64,000 bases of DNA, taken from Leptospira ilyithenensis. Lineage in GTDB: Bacteria > Spirochaetota > Leptospiria > Leptospirales > Leptospiraceae. The stretch's first letter is position 1; every line of letters starts with the position of its first letter. The DNA is taken from positions 62,001 to 126,000 of the forward strand of contig NZ_RQHV01000042.1 in assembly GCF_004771005.1 (NCBI RefSeq), read 5' to 3'. A model generated the notes under the pieces. It saw nothing but the letters and a program-made list of their open reading frames with translations. It was not told the origin of the DNA and did no database searches. This document shows, piece by piece, positions 17,727 through 27,961 of this stretch. Both the position numbers and the translations under genes were made by a program.

Positions 17727-18680
17727 ATGGTAAAAACAAAACGATACCTTTCTATTGCACTACTTGTTATTTTCAGTATTTTTCTACTCATCTTATGGAG
17801 ATTAGGTTATCCTCGCCTTACCCCGGAACAAGATACTACGATGATTTCCAAGAGCCAGTACAAGATCCCATTCGAAAAATTAAGATTTACCATCATCAAA
17901 ACCGGCGAAGCAATCACTTCAGAAGCATTTGTTGTGGAAGGAGGAAATCCTTTTCAAAAAGGCCGAATCTCTCATTCGGCTATTCTGATAGAACATTCCA
18001 AAGATAGATTCTTATTTGATACTGGCCTCGGGACTCATGTTGCAGAAGAATTCGCAGAACATTCATTATTTCTCAGAATCCTAATGAAATTCAAAAACCA
18101 TAACCCTGCCGTTCAACAACTATTTAGACAAAATATTCCACTGGAAACAATCAAAACTGCATTTCTATCCCACCTGCATTGGGATCATGCAAGTGGGATC
18201 AAAGATTTTCCTAATACTGAATTTATAACTACAAAAGAAGAATATCATTCTGCATTCGAAAAATCGGGTTATATCAAAAGACAATTTGACGGGGATTCCA
18301 TTCGCTGGAAATTTTTGGAGTTCGATTCCATTCCTTATGAAAACTTCACAACCAGTAAAGATTGGTTTGGCGACGGAAGCGTGATTTTTGTGCCTATGGC
18401 AGGTCATAGCGCAGGATCTTTGGGAATGTTTCTGAATTTCCCCGATGGAAGGCGATATTTTTTTACGGGAGATACAACCTGGTCCGAAAAAGGATTCCTT
18501 TTTCCCGCCCATAGACCCAGGGGTTCTCGTTCTATCGTAGATAAAGATCCGGAGGATCTAGGAAAAGAGTTAACAAAAGTTCATCGACTATTAAAAACCT
18601 ATCCTAACTTAAAACTAATCCCAGCCCATGATTTAGGAGTACAAGAAAAACTCGGACTATTTCCAAACTGGGTGGAATAA
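17727..18680 (+). CDS. Metallo-beta-lactamase-fold hydrolase with N-terminal membrane anchor
   Basis: 317 residues. A basic N-terminus and hydrophobic helix (about 8-26) anchor or export it. The metal motif is HLHWDH near residue 149, with further ligands GHSAGS near 228, a D in FTGDT near 249, and PAHD near 305. This pattern resembles the lactonase-like subgroup that includes AHL lactonases, but substrates vary widely. TAGGAAAC precedes the ATG. Co-transcribed with the TetR gene 11 bases upstream, suggesting an inducible detoxifying or degradative enzyme. Confidence 0.85.
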   Translation: MVKTKRYLSIALLVIFSIFLLILWRLGYPRLTPEQDTTMISKSQYKIPFEKLRFTIIKTGEAITSEAFVVEGGNPFQKGRISHSAILIEHSKDRFLFDTGLGTHVAEEFAEHSLFLRILMKFKNHNPAVQQLFRQNIPLETIKTAFLSHLHWDHASGIKDFPNTEFITTKEEYHSAFEKSGYIKRQFDGDSIRWKFLEFDSIPYENFTTSKDWFGDGSVIFVPMAGHSAGSLGMFLNFPDGRRYFFTGDTTWSEKGFLFPAHRPRGSRSIVDKDPEDLGKELTKVHRLLKTYPNLKLIPAHDLGVQEKLGLFPNWVE

Positions 18681-18708
18681 CTGCTTCGTTTATATATAGA
18701 TTTCCAAC

Positions 18709-18733
18709 GGGCGCCTCGGTGCCCTTCGGCGCC
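18709..18733. repeat. Short GC-rich palindromic island
   Basis: Downstream of the MBL-fold gene, GGGCGCC is followed by a hairpin GGTGCC-CTTC-GGCGCC at 18718-18733. No T-run follows, so termination is uncertain. It shares the GGCGCC core with the longer element at 15241. The rest of 18681-18850 shows nothing I can assign. Confidence 0.4.
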
Positions 18734-18850
18734 GCGATTCAATCAATTATTCCAAACGGACACTTACCGCAATCAAGGATGATTTCCTCCCATAGTTCGG
18801 ATAGCAAAGCTTCATAAGCTAGTTTGCAGCCTAATAATTTAAATAAAATT

Positions 18851-19204
18851 TTAAATGTTAGTCGACAGAAATATAAAATCTTCTCCGTCAATATAGGTCT
18901 CGGCCTTGCAATTTTGGCTTATATAATTGTTTAGAACTTTTTTCCCATATTCTTTATAAGTAATTCCGGTATCAATCGTTGCCTGAAACTTTATTCTGTT
19001 TTCTATTTTTTCACTCAAAGCAAGAACCATCTTATCACTATCTTGTCCATAACCTGCCTTATTCAAAGCTGTTACTTGACAAATGCTTTCTCCATATCCT
19101 TTGGCAAAACGCTCTACCCATGCTTTCTCTTTCTCACCAAAACATGAGTTATAAAATAAAATAGCGATGATTGTAAAAATAAATATGGGTTTCTTCGAGT
19201 TCAT
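18851..19204 (-). CDS. Small putative lipoprotein
   Basis: 117 residues from the ATG at 19204, preceded by AAAGGATTAACA; an upstream GTG at 19279 is open but would spoil the signal peptide. The leader ends FYNSCFG, a plausible lipobox at cysteine 21. The mature part is about 95 residues with two further cysteines (in SICQV and QNCKAE) that could pair. I do not recognise the family. It stands alone between the MBL-fold gene and the sensor-kinase operon. The upstream gap to 19443 holds only a weak 7-bp inverted repeat (19412-19434). Confidence 0.65.
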   Translation of the reverse strand: MNSKKPIFIFTIIAILFYNSCFGEKEKAWVERFAKGYGESICQVTALNKAGYGQDSDKMVLALSEKIENRIKFQATIDTGITYKEYGKKVLNNYISQNCKAETYIDGEDFIFLSTNI

Positions 19205-19442
19205 TGTTAATCCTTTAATTGAAATTATGCGATAGAAGAAAAAGGCGGGAGGAGTCCCGAATTTGTAATAACAAACCAAGGTCCCTTTCCCGCAAAAAGC
19301 ATTGAAAGCTTAGATCTTCGCATCCGGTTCTTAAAAACCGAATACTGACACTCATTCTACTATTTGTATATTAAGGAGTAGCCTTTCCGTATAGAAAATT
19401 AGAGTAGATTTCTATAGGATGTTTTACCCTATAGGAGAACTA

Positions 19443-21284
19443 CTAGCGAGGGATCAGCAGTTCAAAATGAGATTTCGATTTTTCATAATAAAATCGGACA
19501 TTGCTTTCCAGTTTAAAAGCCCGCATTTTGATATTTTCCAAACCAATTCCCTTTGTTTCCAGATAGGGATTCTCGAATTTTTTTCCATCATTCGAAATTT
19601 TCAAAATAAGCCCCTGAACTTCTTTACGCCAAAATACATGAATAGACTCGGCTTCCCCATGACGGAGGATATTGGACATAACTTCTAAAAAAATTTTCTG
19701 AACGTGAAGACATTCATCAATCTTTAAAGCTCCGGAAAAATCTCCTATCATTGAATGAACTTGAATTCTACCTGTTTCATGAATTCTCTTGCAATAACGG
19801 ATGATAACTTCTTCCACCAATTCATTTTTACTTCCCTGGTGGTGCATCAAAAATACGATATCTCTTACATTTGAAATCAATTGGCTCATCTCTTTCTTTA
19901 ATTTCAAAAGAGTTTGATCCTTTTTCCCATTTGCTTCCAGTTCAAACAGAATTGCGGTCAACTCAGAACCAATGGAATCATGTATATCAGAAGCGATGCG
20001 ACTTCTTTCTTCCGTCTGAAATTTAAGTTGTTCGTTATATCTCAATTGCAATTGGGCAAATTCTTTTGTTCTCTCCAAATCATCCGTAAAACGGTAGGAA
20101 ATAATATAGGAATTTAAAGCAACAAAACCGACCAGTCCGATCGGAAAACTATAAGGAAATAAAATATATACTTCATACAAACCGTAGATTACATCATTTA
20201 ACATCGTAATTGCGAGTATCAATCCGGTCAGAAAAATCGTTATTGCTTTCGGTTGTTTCTCTTTAATCGCCTGGACAATACCTCCCAGAATAGGAATGGC
20301 GTACAAAGGAGGAAAATATAAATAATATTGATAGAGCTCGAGAACGCCAGCTTCGGAAAAAAATATAATCCCTGAGAAAAATACAATAGTAGTCATTATC
20401 GGATAAGATATCCATTTGGATCGATATTGATTGGGAAACATTTTACTAAAAAGCAAATATACGATCGGAACAAACGCAACTTCGCAAAAAAATTCAGCTC
20501 TAATTCTTAAATCTAATGTAAGATGAGGAATCATCCTATACTGGATTTCGGAAGTGATGAAACTATAGGAGGAAACAATAACACAAAATAAGGAAAAATA
20601 AAAAGGAGTAAGATCTTTTCTGTATGAAAGATAAAAAACAAAATGGTATAAACCGAATGAAAATATAACAGTGATTAAAAATATTTCCAGCCATTCCGTT
20701 TTCTTTTCTTCTTTTTCCAACAATTCTCCCTGACTAAGCAAAAATGGTTTTCTGATTCCGGCTTTCAGAATATTCCCGTGAAAATTGGAAACAGCTACGG
20801 TAAGAGAAAAATCCTTTTCAGGCACCGAGAGAATCGTTTGAAACGGATGTGCAATTAAATAGCTATCGGAACTGTTTTTTCCCGGATGTCCGTTTGAAAA
20901 AACTTTGGTATCATTCAGATAAACTTCATAGATTCCCGGCAATCGCGGAATCTTTAATTTTATTCCGGAAATTTCATCTTCCACTCGAACATTCAATCTG
21001 TAAACGCCATATCCTTTTAACAAGTATAAGCTGACAGGATATTCCCTCCAAATTCCCGGAACCGGAACAAAGACAGGATTGGAATTTTCTTTTTTCAAAT
21101 CTTGCAAAGAATGATTCCAATAAAATTCCCAATCCCCCGCCAAAGGCAACCCTCTAGCTAAAAGATCTTCTTTATGTATTGAAATTTTTCCCGACGAAGA
21201 TACAGGAAATGATTTCGGTTTGGTCAAATCGGAACATTGATATAGATAAGGAAAAAAAAAGAGAAGTAACGAAATCTTCTTCAT
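19443..21284 (-). CDS. Sensor histidine kinase, 7TMR-DISM type with HisKA_3 core
   Basis: 613 residues from the ATG at 21284, which overlaps the TGA of the response-regulator gene (TGATG). A leader with a cysteine (LYQC) precedes a jelly-roll-like extracellular domain (about 30-185), seven predicted membrane helices (about 200-400), and a NarX/DesK-type kinase core: phospho-acceptor histidine at about 435 in [16 protein letters not shown], then an ATPase domain with a final GIGLENI loop. 7TMR-DISM kinases sense extracellular ligands, often carbohydrates. It is the last gene of a three-gene operon with its cognate regulator. Confidence 0.9.
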   Translation of the reverse strand: MKKISLLLFFFPYLYQCSDLTKPKSFPVSSSGKISIHKEDLLARGLPLAGDWEFYWNHSLQDLKKENSNPVFVPVPGIWREYPVSLYLLKGYGVYRLNVRVEDEISGIKLKIPRLPGIYEVYLNDTKVFSNGHPGKNSSDSYLIAHPFQTILSVPEKDFSLTVAVSNFHGNILKAGIRKPFLLSQGELLEKEEKKTEWLEIFLITVIFSFGLYHFVFYLSYRKDLTPFYFSLFCVIVSSYSFITSEIQYRMIPHLTLDLRIRAEFFCEVAFVPIVYLLFSKMFPNQYRSKWISYPIMTTIVFFSGIIFFSEAGVLELYQYYLYFPPLYAIPILGGIVQAIKEKQPKAITIFLTGLILAITMLNDVIYGLYEVYILFPYSFPIGLVGFVALNSYIISYRFTDDLERTKEFAQLQLRYNEQLKFQTEERSRIASDIHDSIGSELTAILFELEANGKKDQTLLKLKKEMSQLISNVRDIVFLMHHQGSKNELVEEVIIRYCKRIHETGRIQVHSMIGDFSGALKIDECLHVQKIFLEVMSNILRHGEAESIHVFWRKEVQGLILKISNDGKKFENPYLETKGIGLENIKMRAFKLESNVRFYYEKSKSHFELLIPR

Positions 21285-21964
21285 CAAGGATAACCGGGAA
21301 TATTCCGTATAATTCCCATTCGTCGACCTCGAATGATTGCCTCCGATTTGGAATGGACTTCCAGTTTTTTATATATTTTCTCTATATGGCGGCTTACTGT
21401 ATGCGAGGAAATATCAAGCTCTTCCGCAATATCGGGAAAAATCATACCCAAAGCCACAAAGTTCAGAATTTGCAATTCACGGGCAGTCAATCCGGAATTG
21501 TTCGGTACCGGATTGGAATACAATTCTCCCCGTTTTGCAAATTCAAGAATGATCTTGTCTGCAATTCGAGGAGTCAATGGCGCCCCTCCAAGAACGATTA
21601 CATTCAATTCCGCCAGCAAAAGATCGGGGGTGGTATCCTTTAATAAATAACCCGATGCTCCGTTTTGAATGGCGTTGATGATTTTGTCCTCGTCTTCAAA
21701 AACCGTATAGATCACATACTTTGTGTTATGTGTGATTGGTTTCAAAACCCGCAGGCAATCCAATCCGCTTTTTCCGGGCAATCCGATATCCAAAATGGTA
21801 ATATCAGCGGGTTCTTTGGGAATTTCTTCAATCGCCTGATCGGCATTTGCATAATGTTTTAAAAATTTGAACTGTTTGTCCTTTGCCAGTAGGTCTTTTA
21901 GATTTTTTGCAGTGTGAATATTATCTTCAACGATCGACACTGTAAAAGCTGTCTTGGATTTCAT
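21284..21964 (-). CDS. NarL/LuxR-type response regulator
   Basis: 226 residues. Receiver domain residues 1-125 with acidic pair E13/D14, phospho-acceptor D59 in ILDIGLPG and K108 in YLLKD. The C-terminal LuxR helix-turn-helix reads [13 protein letters not shown] then [18 protein letters not shown]. It overlaps the upstream membrane-protein gene by 4 bases (ATGA) and the downstream kinase by 1, so the three are translationally coupled. Target genes are unknown. Confidence 0.93.
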   Translation of the reverse strand: MKSKTAFTVSIVEDNIHTAKNLKDLLAKDKQFKFLKHYANADQAIEEIPKEPADITILDIGLPGKSGLDCLRVLKPITHNTKYVIYTVFEDEDKIINAIQNGASGYLLKDTTPDLLLAELNVIVLGGAPLTPRIADKIILEFAKRGELYSNPVPNNSGLTARELQILNFVALGMIFPDIAEELDISSHTVSRHIEKIYKKLEVHSKSEAIIRGRRMGIIRNIPGYP

Positions 21965-22533
21965 TGAAGCAAACTTTTGATTCCGGAAATGGATTTTTCC
22001 AAATCGGAAATTTTAGCCAGAATTTCCAATTTGTTCTCATGTGCCGAATCGGCTTTGGAATGAGCAAGAGCCATCAAACCGTTGTAATCTTTTGAAACTT
22101 GACTCAGACTTTCTTCCCAGTCTCTCGGTTTGATTCTTTTTTTAGCGAGAATTTTCTTTCGAATTTTTTCGTAAGCGAATTTACCCAACCCAAATGCATG
22201 CAAAGGAAGCAGAATGTACAAACAAATCCAAAGAATCTTACCGTAATCCGGCGTTTCACTAAACAGACTCCACAAATAACCCCAAATCCCGCAAAGTAGC
22301 AAAATCGAAACTGTCAAATTTGTCTTAGGAGTTGCAGGAGAAATCGAATTAAATAACGAAAGGAGAATGACAGAAAACACAAGTAAAAGGAGAACTTCCC
22401 AAGGAACTATTTGAAAGAACAGATCCCAAAATTTTTGGAAACGATCCCAACTTTCTTGAAATTCACGAATGGAATTTTGAAGGTCGAGGATTTGTTTTTG
22501 GATTTTTTGAAAGAATTCAAATACGGCAGACAT
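21961..22533 (-). CDS. Membrane protein with flanking coiled coils
   Basis: 190 residues from the ATG at 22533 (a TTG at 22560 is also in frame). An amphipathic coiled-coil-like N-terminus ([15 protein letters not shown]) is followed by three hydrophobic segments between about 45 and 125, a basic loop ([13 protein letters not shown]), and a C-terminal coiled coil. I do not recognise the family. Being the first gene of the regulator-kinase operon, it may be an accessory sensor or scaffold, which is inference. Its start codon shares the palindrome CATG with the divergent gene at 22532. Confidence 0.65.
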   Translation of the reverse strand: MSAVFEFFQKIQKQILDLQNSIREFQESWDRFQKFWDLFFQIVPWEVLLLLVFSVILLSLFNSISPATPKTNLTVSILLLCGIWGYLWSLFSETPDYGKILWICLYILLPLHAFGLGKFAYEKIRKKILAKKRIKPRDWEESLSQVSKDYNGLMALAHSKADSAHENKLEILAKISDLEKSISGIKSLLQ

Positions 22534-23611
22534 GAGCCAATTTACGAATAAATTATTCAATCAGGCAAGAGATTTCTTATATAAATTTACGAAGGGATCC
22601 ACCCTCTTAAATCTTTTAATAGCATATACTTTGATAGCGCTTCCGTTCTTTGTCTATCATGAATGGCATCTTCCTTGGCATTATATCACCTTGTTGAGTC
22701 TGGCAGCATTAATATGCGGGTCAATTTTACTATTCGGCACTCTATATGCGATCCGAGAGTACTGGATCAACCCTTATCATCCGCTAATCGAGATCATCGC
22801 CATCTTAGCTTTCATTCTTTCCCTCTGGCTTTCCGAAGTATTCCATTTCAGAGCAGGTAAAGTATTCTTTTTTATTTTATCATTCGTTATCATACTAATC
22901 CGTGTTTTGCGGATGGATTTTTATGTTAAAATTTCTTTGGCAACGATTCTACTTGTTGGCAACGGATTGCTGTCTTTCCGCGCCTTGCAAACAGTTGAGA
23001 TCTTATCTTCCTATGTTCTTTTTAAAAACAAGTTTAAGTTTGAAGAAGTAGATCTAAATTCCTGGACAAAATCCGAAACCGAAAACAGTTACTGGAATGA
23101 AGAATTGAAAATCGGATTTACAATTCCCGAAGATTTTTATTTTTTCAAACCCCAAGATTTGAACCTGGAACAGAAAACCGGAGCCGGGCAAATAGCAGGA
23201 CTTATCGCATCAAGCGATACGGATGCAAATCGTTATCCTTTCATCCGAATGTTTTATTTTCCTTCATATGTAAGTTTTGAATTACACCAAGCCGCATCGG
23301 AAGTGTCTTCCTATTTGAACATGCAGATCAGCAAACAAGAGATAGAAGATTTGCAGGAAATTTCCGCCGTAGAAAATCTGCTTCCGAACTTAGGAAGCAA
23401 GTTTTGGACATTTTATGATTCACTTAGACCGCGTTATGCTAAATCGGGGTTCATACTGATTGAAAATATGAATCATGATAAGATCCTGCTTCATATCACG
23501 GAGAACCTTGAAAAAGGACAAGCCCATGAACCGGGCATCGAATCTATTTTAAAATCAGTTCGATTTAGTGAAAATGAAACACCGGTTCCTGAGGACCTGG
23601 AGCAAAAATAG
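22532..23611 (+). CDS. Membrane protein with C-terminal soluble domain, unknown function
   Basis: 359 residues. About five hydrophobic helices lie between residues 25 and 165. The C-terminal 180 residues are soluble and begin with an N-S-Y-W-N-E pattern and I-G-F-T-I-P-E-D-F, which resembles lipoprotein-like PsbP/DUF1795 folds only loosely. No catalytic motif is visible. Its ATG (22532-22534) overlaps the divergent gene's ATG. The ribosome binding site is weak, so the exact start is uncertain. Confidence 0.6.
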   Translation: MSQFTNKLFNQARDFLYKFTKGSTLLNLLIAYTLIALPFFVYHEWHLPWHYITLLSLAALICGSILLFGTLYAIREYWINPYHPLIEIIAILAFILSLWLSEVFHFRAGKVFFFILSFVIILIRVLRMDFYVKISLATILLVGNGLLSFRALQTVEILSSYVLFKNKFKFEEVDLNSWTKSETENSYWNEELKIGFTIPEDFYFFKPQDLNLEQKTGAGQIAGLIASSDTDANRYPFIRMFYFPSYVSFELHQAASEVSSYLNMQISKQEIEDLQEISAVENLLPNLGSKFWTFYDSLRPRYAKSGFILIENMNHDKILLHITENLEKGQAHEPGIESILKSVRFSENETPVPEDLEQK

Positions 23612-23614
23612 TTT

Positions 23615-24604
23615 TTATTTTTTAGAACTAGCGAGTTCTTCGCCCGACTCTTCCATAATTCCTGCAATAGAAATCAAAGATAAAGGATCTATCAGAGTAT
23701 TGGCAATTTTTGCACCTAAGTGCAAATGAGGACCGGTAGACATTCCCGTAGAACCCACCTTTCCGATTACCTGTCCTTTTTTAACCTTATCACCTACCTT
23801 CACCAACATTTCACTTTGGTGCATGTAGAAAGTGAAGATCTTATTTCCGTGATCCAGAACTGTAAAATTACCTTCATAGTACATAGGTCGTGCAAGAACC
23901 ACGGTTCCATCTTGAATCGACAGGATAGGAGTCCCCGATTTTCCTCGAAAATCCACACCGCCATGGGGTTTTCCCTTTTTCTTATTATAATCCCGCCTAA
24001 CATAGAATTTGCTGGTAATGTGAATACGATCCAAAGGCAATTTGAAATTGTCGCTGAATTGCAAACCTGATTCTTTTGCAAAAGCAACTTCTTTTGCTTT
24101 CGAACATTCTTTGATAAATTCCAACGTCTCCTTTGAGAGTTCCTGAGTTACGAATTTCTCATCAACTTTGATCGTTTGATTTTTTTGGATCACTTGAAAT
24201 TTAGTAGGTTCAAGTTGAATTTGATATTGTTTTGTTCCGCGCTTTACAAAAAAGATCTTCGATTGGATTTCCAAATTCATCGATCCCGGAGCAGCATCCG
24301 GAGAAATTGCCAAAAAACCAATCTGGCTACTTCCCTGTTTGGATAAGATAACTTCCTTACCCATCCAAAAGACTTTGAAGTTTTCGTGAATCCACTTTTT
24401 ATTTTTAGGTGTTAGTCGAAAAAGAATCGCTTCGCCTCTTCCGAATTTCCTAGCTTCCAAAAGAAGGAAAAAGTTTTTCTCTTCTTTTTTTACAAAGTAA
24501 TTGGATGAATTTTTTATTCCATTAGGTTGATGTAATTTCTTCCCCTCTGCCAAAAGTGAAAAACTAAAAAATAACAGGCTGAAAGCTAAAATTTGTTCTT
24601 TCAT
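23615..24604 (-). CDS. M23-family (LytM) peptidoglycan endopeptidase
   Basis: 329 residues with an N-terminal signal peptide (about 1-19). The C-terminal 120 residues are a complete LytM domain: PHGGVDFRG supplies the first histidine and aspartate, YMHQS the middle histidine, and GPHLHLG the last pair. The zinc site is therefore intact, unlike the M23 protein at 61806. The middle region (20-190) is probably a beta-rich binding domain. It should cut peptide crosslinks in the periplasm. It is convergent, 3 bases apart, with the membrane-protein gene. Confidence 0.9.
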   Translation of the reverse strand: MKEQILAFSLLFFSFSLLAEGKKLHQPNGIKNSSNYFVKKEEKNFFLLLEARKFGRGEAILFRLTPKNKKWIHENFKVFWMGKEVILSKQGSSQIGFLAISPDAAPGSMNLEIQSKIFFVKRGTKQYQIQLEPTKFQVIQKNQTIKVDEKFVTQELSKETLEFIKECSKAKEVAFAKESGLQFSDNFKLPLDRIHITSKFYVRRDYNKKKGKPHGGVDFRGKSGTPILSIQDGTVVLARPMYYEGNFTVLDHGNKIFTFYMHQSEMLVKVGDKVKKGQVIGKVGSTGMSTGPHLHLGAKIANTLIDPLSLISIAGIMEESGEELASSKK

Positions 24605-24634
24605 TAGATAAAGAATCGGTCGGATTCCCCTTCT

Positions 24635-27064
24635 TTAATGGTTAATTTTTTTAACATAGGATATAAAATCTTCGGCAGGGAGAGGCTTGCTATAGAAGTA
24701 CCCCTGAATGATATGGCATCCGAAATTTTTCAAAATATTTCGTTGAACCTCGGTTTCCACCCCTTCCGCAATTACTTCCATACCGAGAGAAACAGCCATA
24801 TTGATAATCGCTCTGCAAATAGCTTGATCATCTTCGTTTTTATCCAAATCAATTACAAAGGATCGATCGATTTTTAAAATATCCGCATTAATTTTTTTCA
24901 AATAACTTAAGGAAGAATAACCGGTTCCAAAATCATCAATGGAAACTTTCACTCCGAGATCAGAGAGGTAACGAAACGCTTCGATACTTTTTTCGGGATT
25001 TTCCATAATGGAACTTTCCGTCAGTTCCAGTTCGATTTCATGCGCATTAATTTTAAAGTGTTCAAGCGTCGCATGAACTTTATGAGCCCAATTGTTTCTT
25101 TTCAATTGTTTACCGCTCACATTGATACTTACGTTGAATCCGTTTATATTATCGTCACACCAACTTTTTTTCAAGCGGCATGCTTCTTCCAAAACCCAAT
25201 CTCCGATTCTTTCAATCAGCCCAGAGTCTTCGGCCACCGGAATAAATTCAATAGGAGGCACCCAACCGCGTTCAGGATGTCTCCAACGAATCAAAGCTTC
25301 CGCTCCGCAAACCCGATTTGATTTCATGGAAATCTGAGGCTGGAAAAATAGGCTAAGTTCATTGTTTTGCAAAGCTTTTCTAAGCGAACTTTCAATGTAC
25401 AATCGTTTTTCCGAACGAAGAATCAGCTCATTAGTATAAAATCGAAAATTATTTCTACCGACTTCCTTTGCCTTATACATTGCCATATCGGCATTTTTCA
25501 GCAATTCCTGTGTCGTTATACCATCATTAGGTGAAAGTGCAATTCCCATGCTAATTGTAGTATATAAATCCCTACCCATCACATGGAAAGGTTGGCTGAG
25601 TATATCAAGCACGCGGGAAGCAAATTCGGACGCTTGTCCTCTGTTGAGAATGTCAACTTTCAATATGGCAAATTCATCTCCGCCGAAACGGGCAACAGTA
25701 TCCACCTCAGTCATAATTCGTTTCAAACGGGCAGCTACCATCTGCAAAAGCATGTCTCCTTTTGCATGTCCCAAACTATCATTGATAAATTTAAAATTAT
25801 CGATATCGAAAAAGTAGCAAGCGATCAAAGTCTCCGTAGATTTATGATTTTTAATAGCCTGATTTGTATGATCGATAAATAAAGTACGGTTGGAAAGGCC
25901 GGTCAAAGAATCATAGTAAGCCAAATAGGAAATCCTCTCCTCAGCTAACTTTCTTTCGGTGATTTCAATCCCGTAACTGATGACTTTCCTTGTTTTGGAA
26001 TCCGGATCTTCAATAGGAATGTATTTTCTTAACAGATATTTTTTCCCGTCCTGCTCATCGGGAAGCAATTCTTCAAACTGAACTATATCGTTTTTATTTA
26101 AAGCTACACTCAGGAATTTTTGCCTTTTTTCCGCAAACCCGGGAAGCAAATTCAATCTTTTGGAAAGTTCCGCATCGGTCTTCCCATAAAGCCATGATCG
26201 AATTTCAATATTCGGCACTAAAACAGGATTTGAGTATTCATACTTGAAATCGTCGCCTAATACTGATATATCGGAGTCGATATTGTCTAAAATGAATTCA
26301 TAAAATGCTTTCTGTCTCTTTACCTGTTCCTGGGCTTTTTTCCTTTCAGAAATATCCCGAAACGTAGCCCAGATTACCATCTTACCATTCACAGGATATA
26401 AGCGAAAGGAGGACTCGGTCGAAATCAACTTATCGTCTTTTGTAATTAACGATCCGCCTTCGATCAAACTCCCCTGAAATTCGGCTTCATCACTTGCTAC
26501 CTTTGGCAACAAAATGGAAAAATCTTTTCCTTTTAGATCTCCTTCTTTATAATTTAAAACATTTAACGCCTGTTTGTTTATTCCTATGATTTCTTTGGAT
26601 TGAGGGTCAATTTGGATTAGGATGTCCAATGATTCTTCGAATACATTTTCAAGTACAGCCATCCTCTCTTTGATTTCTTCGAGTTCACTGGCTCTTTTTT
26701 GATCCAGGATCAATCTCTCTGCAAAATTAAGAGTAATTGATAAAAGTTCAAAAGAGTAAAAATCCCTGGAAAGATTGAGCTGAGTAGGATGAGATAAATT
26801 TTCTTTCGGAATTGAATTTTCAAAAACGAGTATGGAAGGAAGGTTTGGGAAACGTTCAAAAAGAAATTTTTGTTTTTCTGAAAATTTCTGGTCTTGCCAG
26901 AAGAAAAGCACATTTCGCGAGTCAGGTGATAAAGAATCCAGTTCCGTAAATTCGGAAAAAACCTTTGTTTCCACTTCGAAATTTTTCTCTATGTCGCTAA
27001 GGAGGGTTAAGTAAAAATCGGAGTCCTTTTTCTCTATATAGACTGTAAGATTTTTGGAGGACAT
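24635..27064 (-). CDS. PAS-PAS-GGDEF-EAL cyclic-di-GMP enzyme
   Basis: 809 residues. Residues 1-120 are a receiver-like fold without a clear acceptor; PAS domains lie at about 140-245 and 255-375; GGDEF at about 380-540 with an intact GGDEF loop; EAL at about 560-805 with EALIRWRHP, DDFGTGYSS, the K in LKIDRSF, and EGVET. All main EAL catalytic residues are present, so both synthesis and breakdown of c-di-GMP are possible. The inhibitory RxxD site before GGDEF reads TEVD, so product inhibition at that site is probably lost. No membrane segment; it should be cytosolic. Confidence 0.93.
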   Translation of the reverse strand: MSSKNLTVYIEKKDSDFYLTLLSDIEKNFEVETKVFSEFTELDSLSPDSRNVLFFWQDQKFSEKQKFLFERFPNLPSILVFENSIPKENLSHPTQLNLSRDFYSFELLSITLNFAERLILDQKRASELEEIKERMAVLENVFEESLDILIQIDPQSKEIIGINKQALNVLNYKEGDLKGKDFSILLPKVASDEAEFQGSLIEGGSLITKDDKLISTESSFRLYPVNGKMVIWATFRDISERKKAQEQVKRQKAFYEFILDNIDSDISVLGDDFKYEYSNPVLVPNIEIRSWLYGKTDAELSKRLNLLPGFAEKRQKFLSVALNKNDIVQFEELLPDEQDGKKYLLRKYIPIEDPDSKTRKVISYGIEITERKLAEERISYLAYYDSLTGLSNRTLFIDHTNQAIKNHKSTETLIACYFFDIDNFKFINDSLGHAKGDMLLQMVAARLKRIMTEVDTVARFGGDEFAILKVDILNRGQASEFASRVLDILSQPFHVMGRDLYTTISMGIALSPNDGITTQELLKNADMAMYKAKEVGRNNFRFYTNELILRSEKRLYIESSLRKALQNNELSLFFQPQISMKSNRVCGAEALIRWRHPERGWVPPIEFIPVAEDSGLIERIGDWVLEEACRLKKSWCDDNINGFNVSINVSGKQLKRNNWAHKVHATLEHFKINAHEIELELTESSIMENPEKSIEAFRYLSDLGVKVSIDDFGTGYSSLSYLKKINADILKIDRSFVIDLDKNEDDQAICRAIINMAVSLGMEVIAEGVETEVQRNILKNFGCHIIQGYFYSKPLPAEDFISYVKKINH

Positions 27065-27307
27065 AAACTAGAAATAAGAAGACGAGAAAATGCGTTTCTT
27101 ACAATAGATTTTTTTTACTTACTTGAAGATCCAAAGGTTTTCTTTCCGATTTTTCGAGTTTCCAGACATTGTTTGCCCTTTTTTTGCCCCGCAACAAACC
27201 AATTTTCCTCCCAAAACGGATAAGCGGTTTTCACCACCGTAAGATTTAGATGTGGACATTCTGCTACATAGATTTGTCCTTATCTCATCTAGGTGGAACG
27301 AGAGAAA

Positions 27308-27961
27308 ATGCTCAGGATAGGATGGGGAACTCCCTTTTGGATTCAAATTCCCTATTTCGTACTACTACTAAACTTAATAACTTTTTTTGTCTCTCCTCTT
27401 CTAGCCCAAGAATCCAAACTTTCCAATAAAGACTCCAAAACATTAAAAGAAACATTTCGTTATATCGAATCCTTAGAACCAACCCGTTTGAAAATCAGCA
27501 AACAAACTTACAGCCGTTATTCCAATTTCGAATCATTCTTTCATTTCAACTATTCCGGTAAAAAACTGAGTAGATGGATTCAATCTAGGATTAAAAATTA
27601 TTCGAAAGGATCGACTGGAGATTTTATCGCTTACTTTCATGAAGGAGAAGTAGTGCTTGGAAAATCTTTCTTCCAATTAACAAAACTGGATCGGGCTCTG
27701 ATTCTTTTGCATGAAGCAAGACATGCAGACGGGAAAGAATATTCCCATGTTCCTTGTCCCGACAATTTTCGTTTTCTAAATGCAAGGGATTTAAACATTG
27801 TTCCTTCCGGTAAAAAGGGCTGTGACGCTACGTTAGACGGCGGATACGGATTAACTGCATCATTTTTATTTGAATTGGGATCTTACGGATTTTTATCTCA
27901 ATCGGAAACTGCTCACAGATACAATTCTGAAATTTCCAGAATCCTCGCTTCCTCCGATTAA
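27308..27961 (+). CDS. Exported protein with HEARH motif, possible metalloprotease
   Basis: 217 residues from the ATG at 27308 (GAGAG upstream; a GTG at 27293 lacks a binding site). A signal peptide ends near LLAQE. The motif LLHEARHAD at about 139-147 fits the HEXXH zinc pattern, and nearby cysteines (VPCPDN, KKGCDA) could form a disulfide. I do not recognise the family, and the third metal ligand is not obvious. The final 4 bases overlap the convergent barrel gene. The gap 27065-27307 upstream holds nothing I can assign beyond room for divergent promoters. Confidence 0.6.
   Translation: MLRIGWGTPFWIQIPYFVLLLNLITFFVSPLLAQESKLSNKDSKTLKETFRYIESLEPTRLKISKQTYSRYSNFESFFHFNYSGKKLSRWIQSRIKNYSKGSTGDFIAYFHEGEVVLGKSFFQLTKLDRALILLHEARHADGKEYSHVPCPDNFRFLNARDLNIVPSGKKGCDATLDGGYGLTASFLFELGSYGFLSQSETAHRYNSEISRILASSD

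Noticed and set aside
19412..19434. CTATAGG / CCTATAG inverted repeat after the sensor kinase stop
   Set aside because: Seven weak pairs with no T-run; insufficient for a terminator.
27119..27346. 75-codon minus-strand frame in the gap upstream of the HEARH gene
   Set aside because: No start context, no recognisable features, and it runs antisense into the HEARH gene start.
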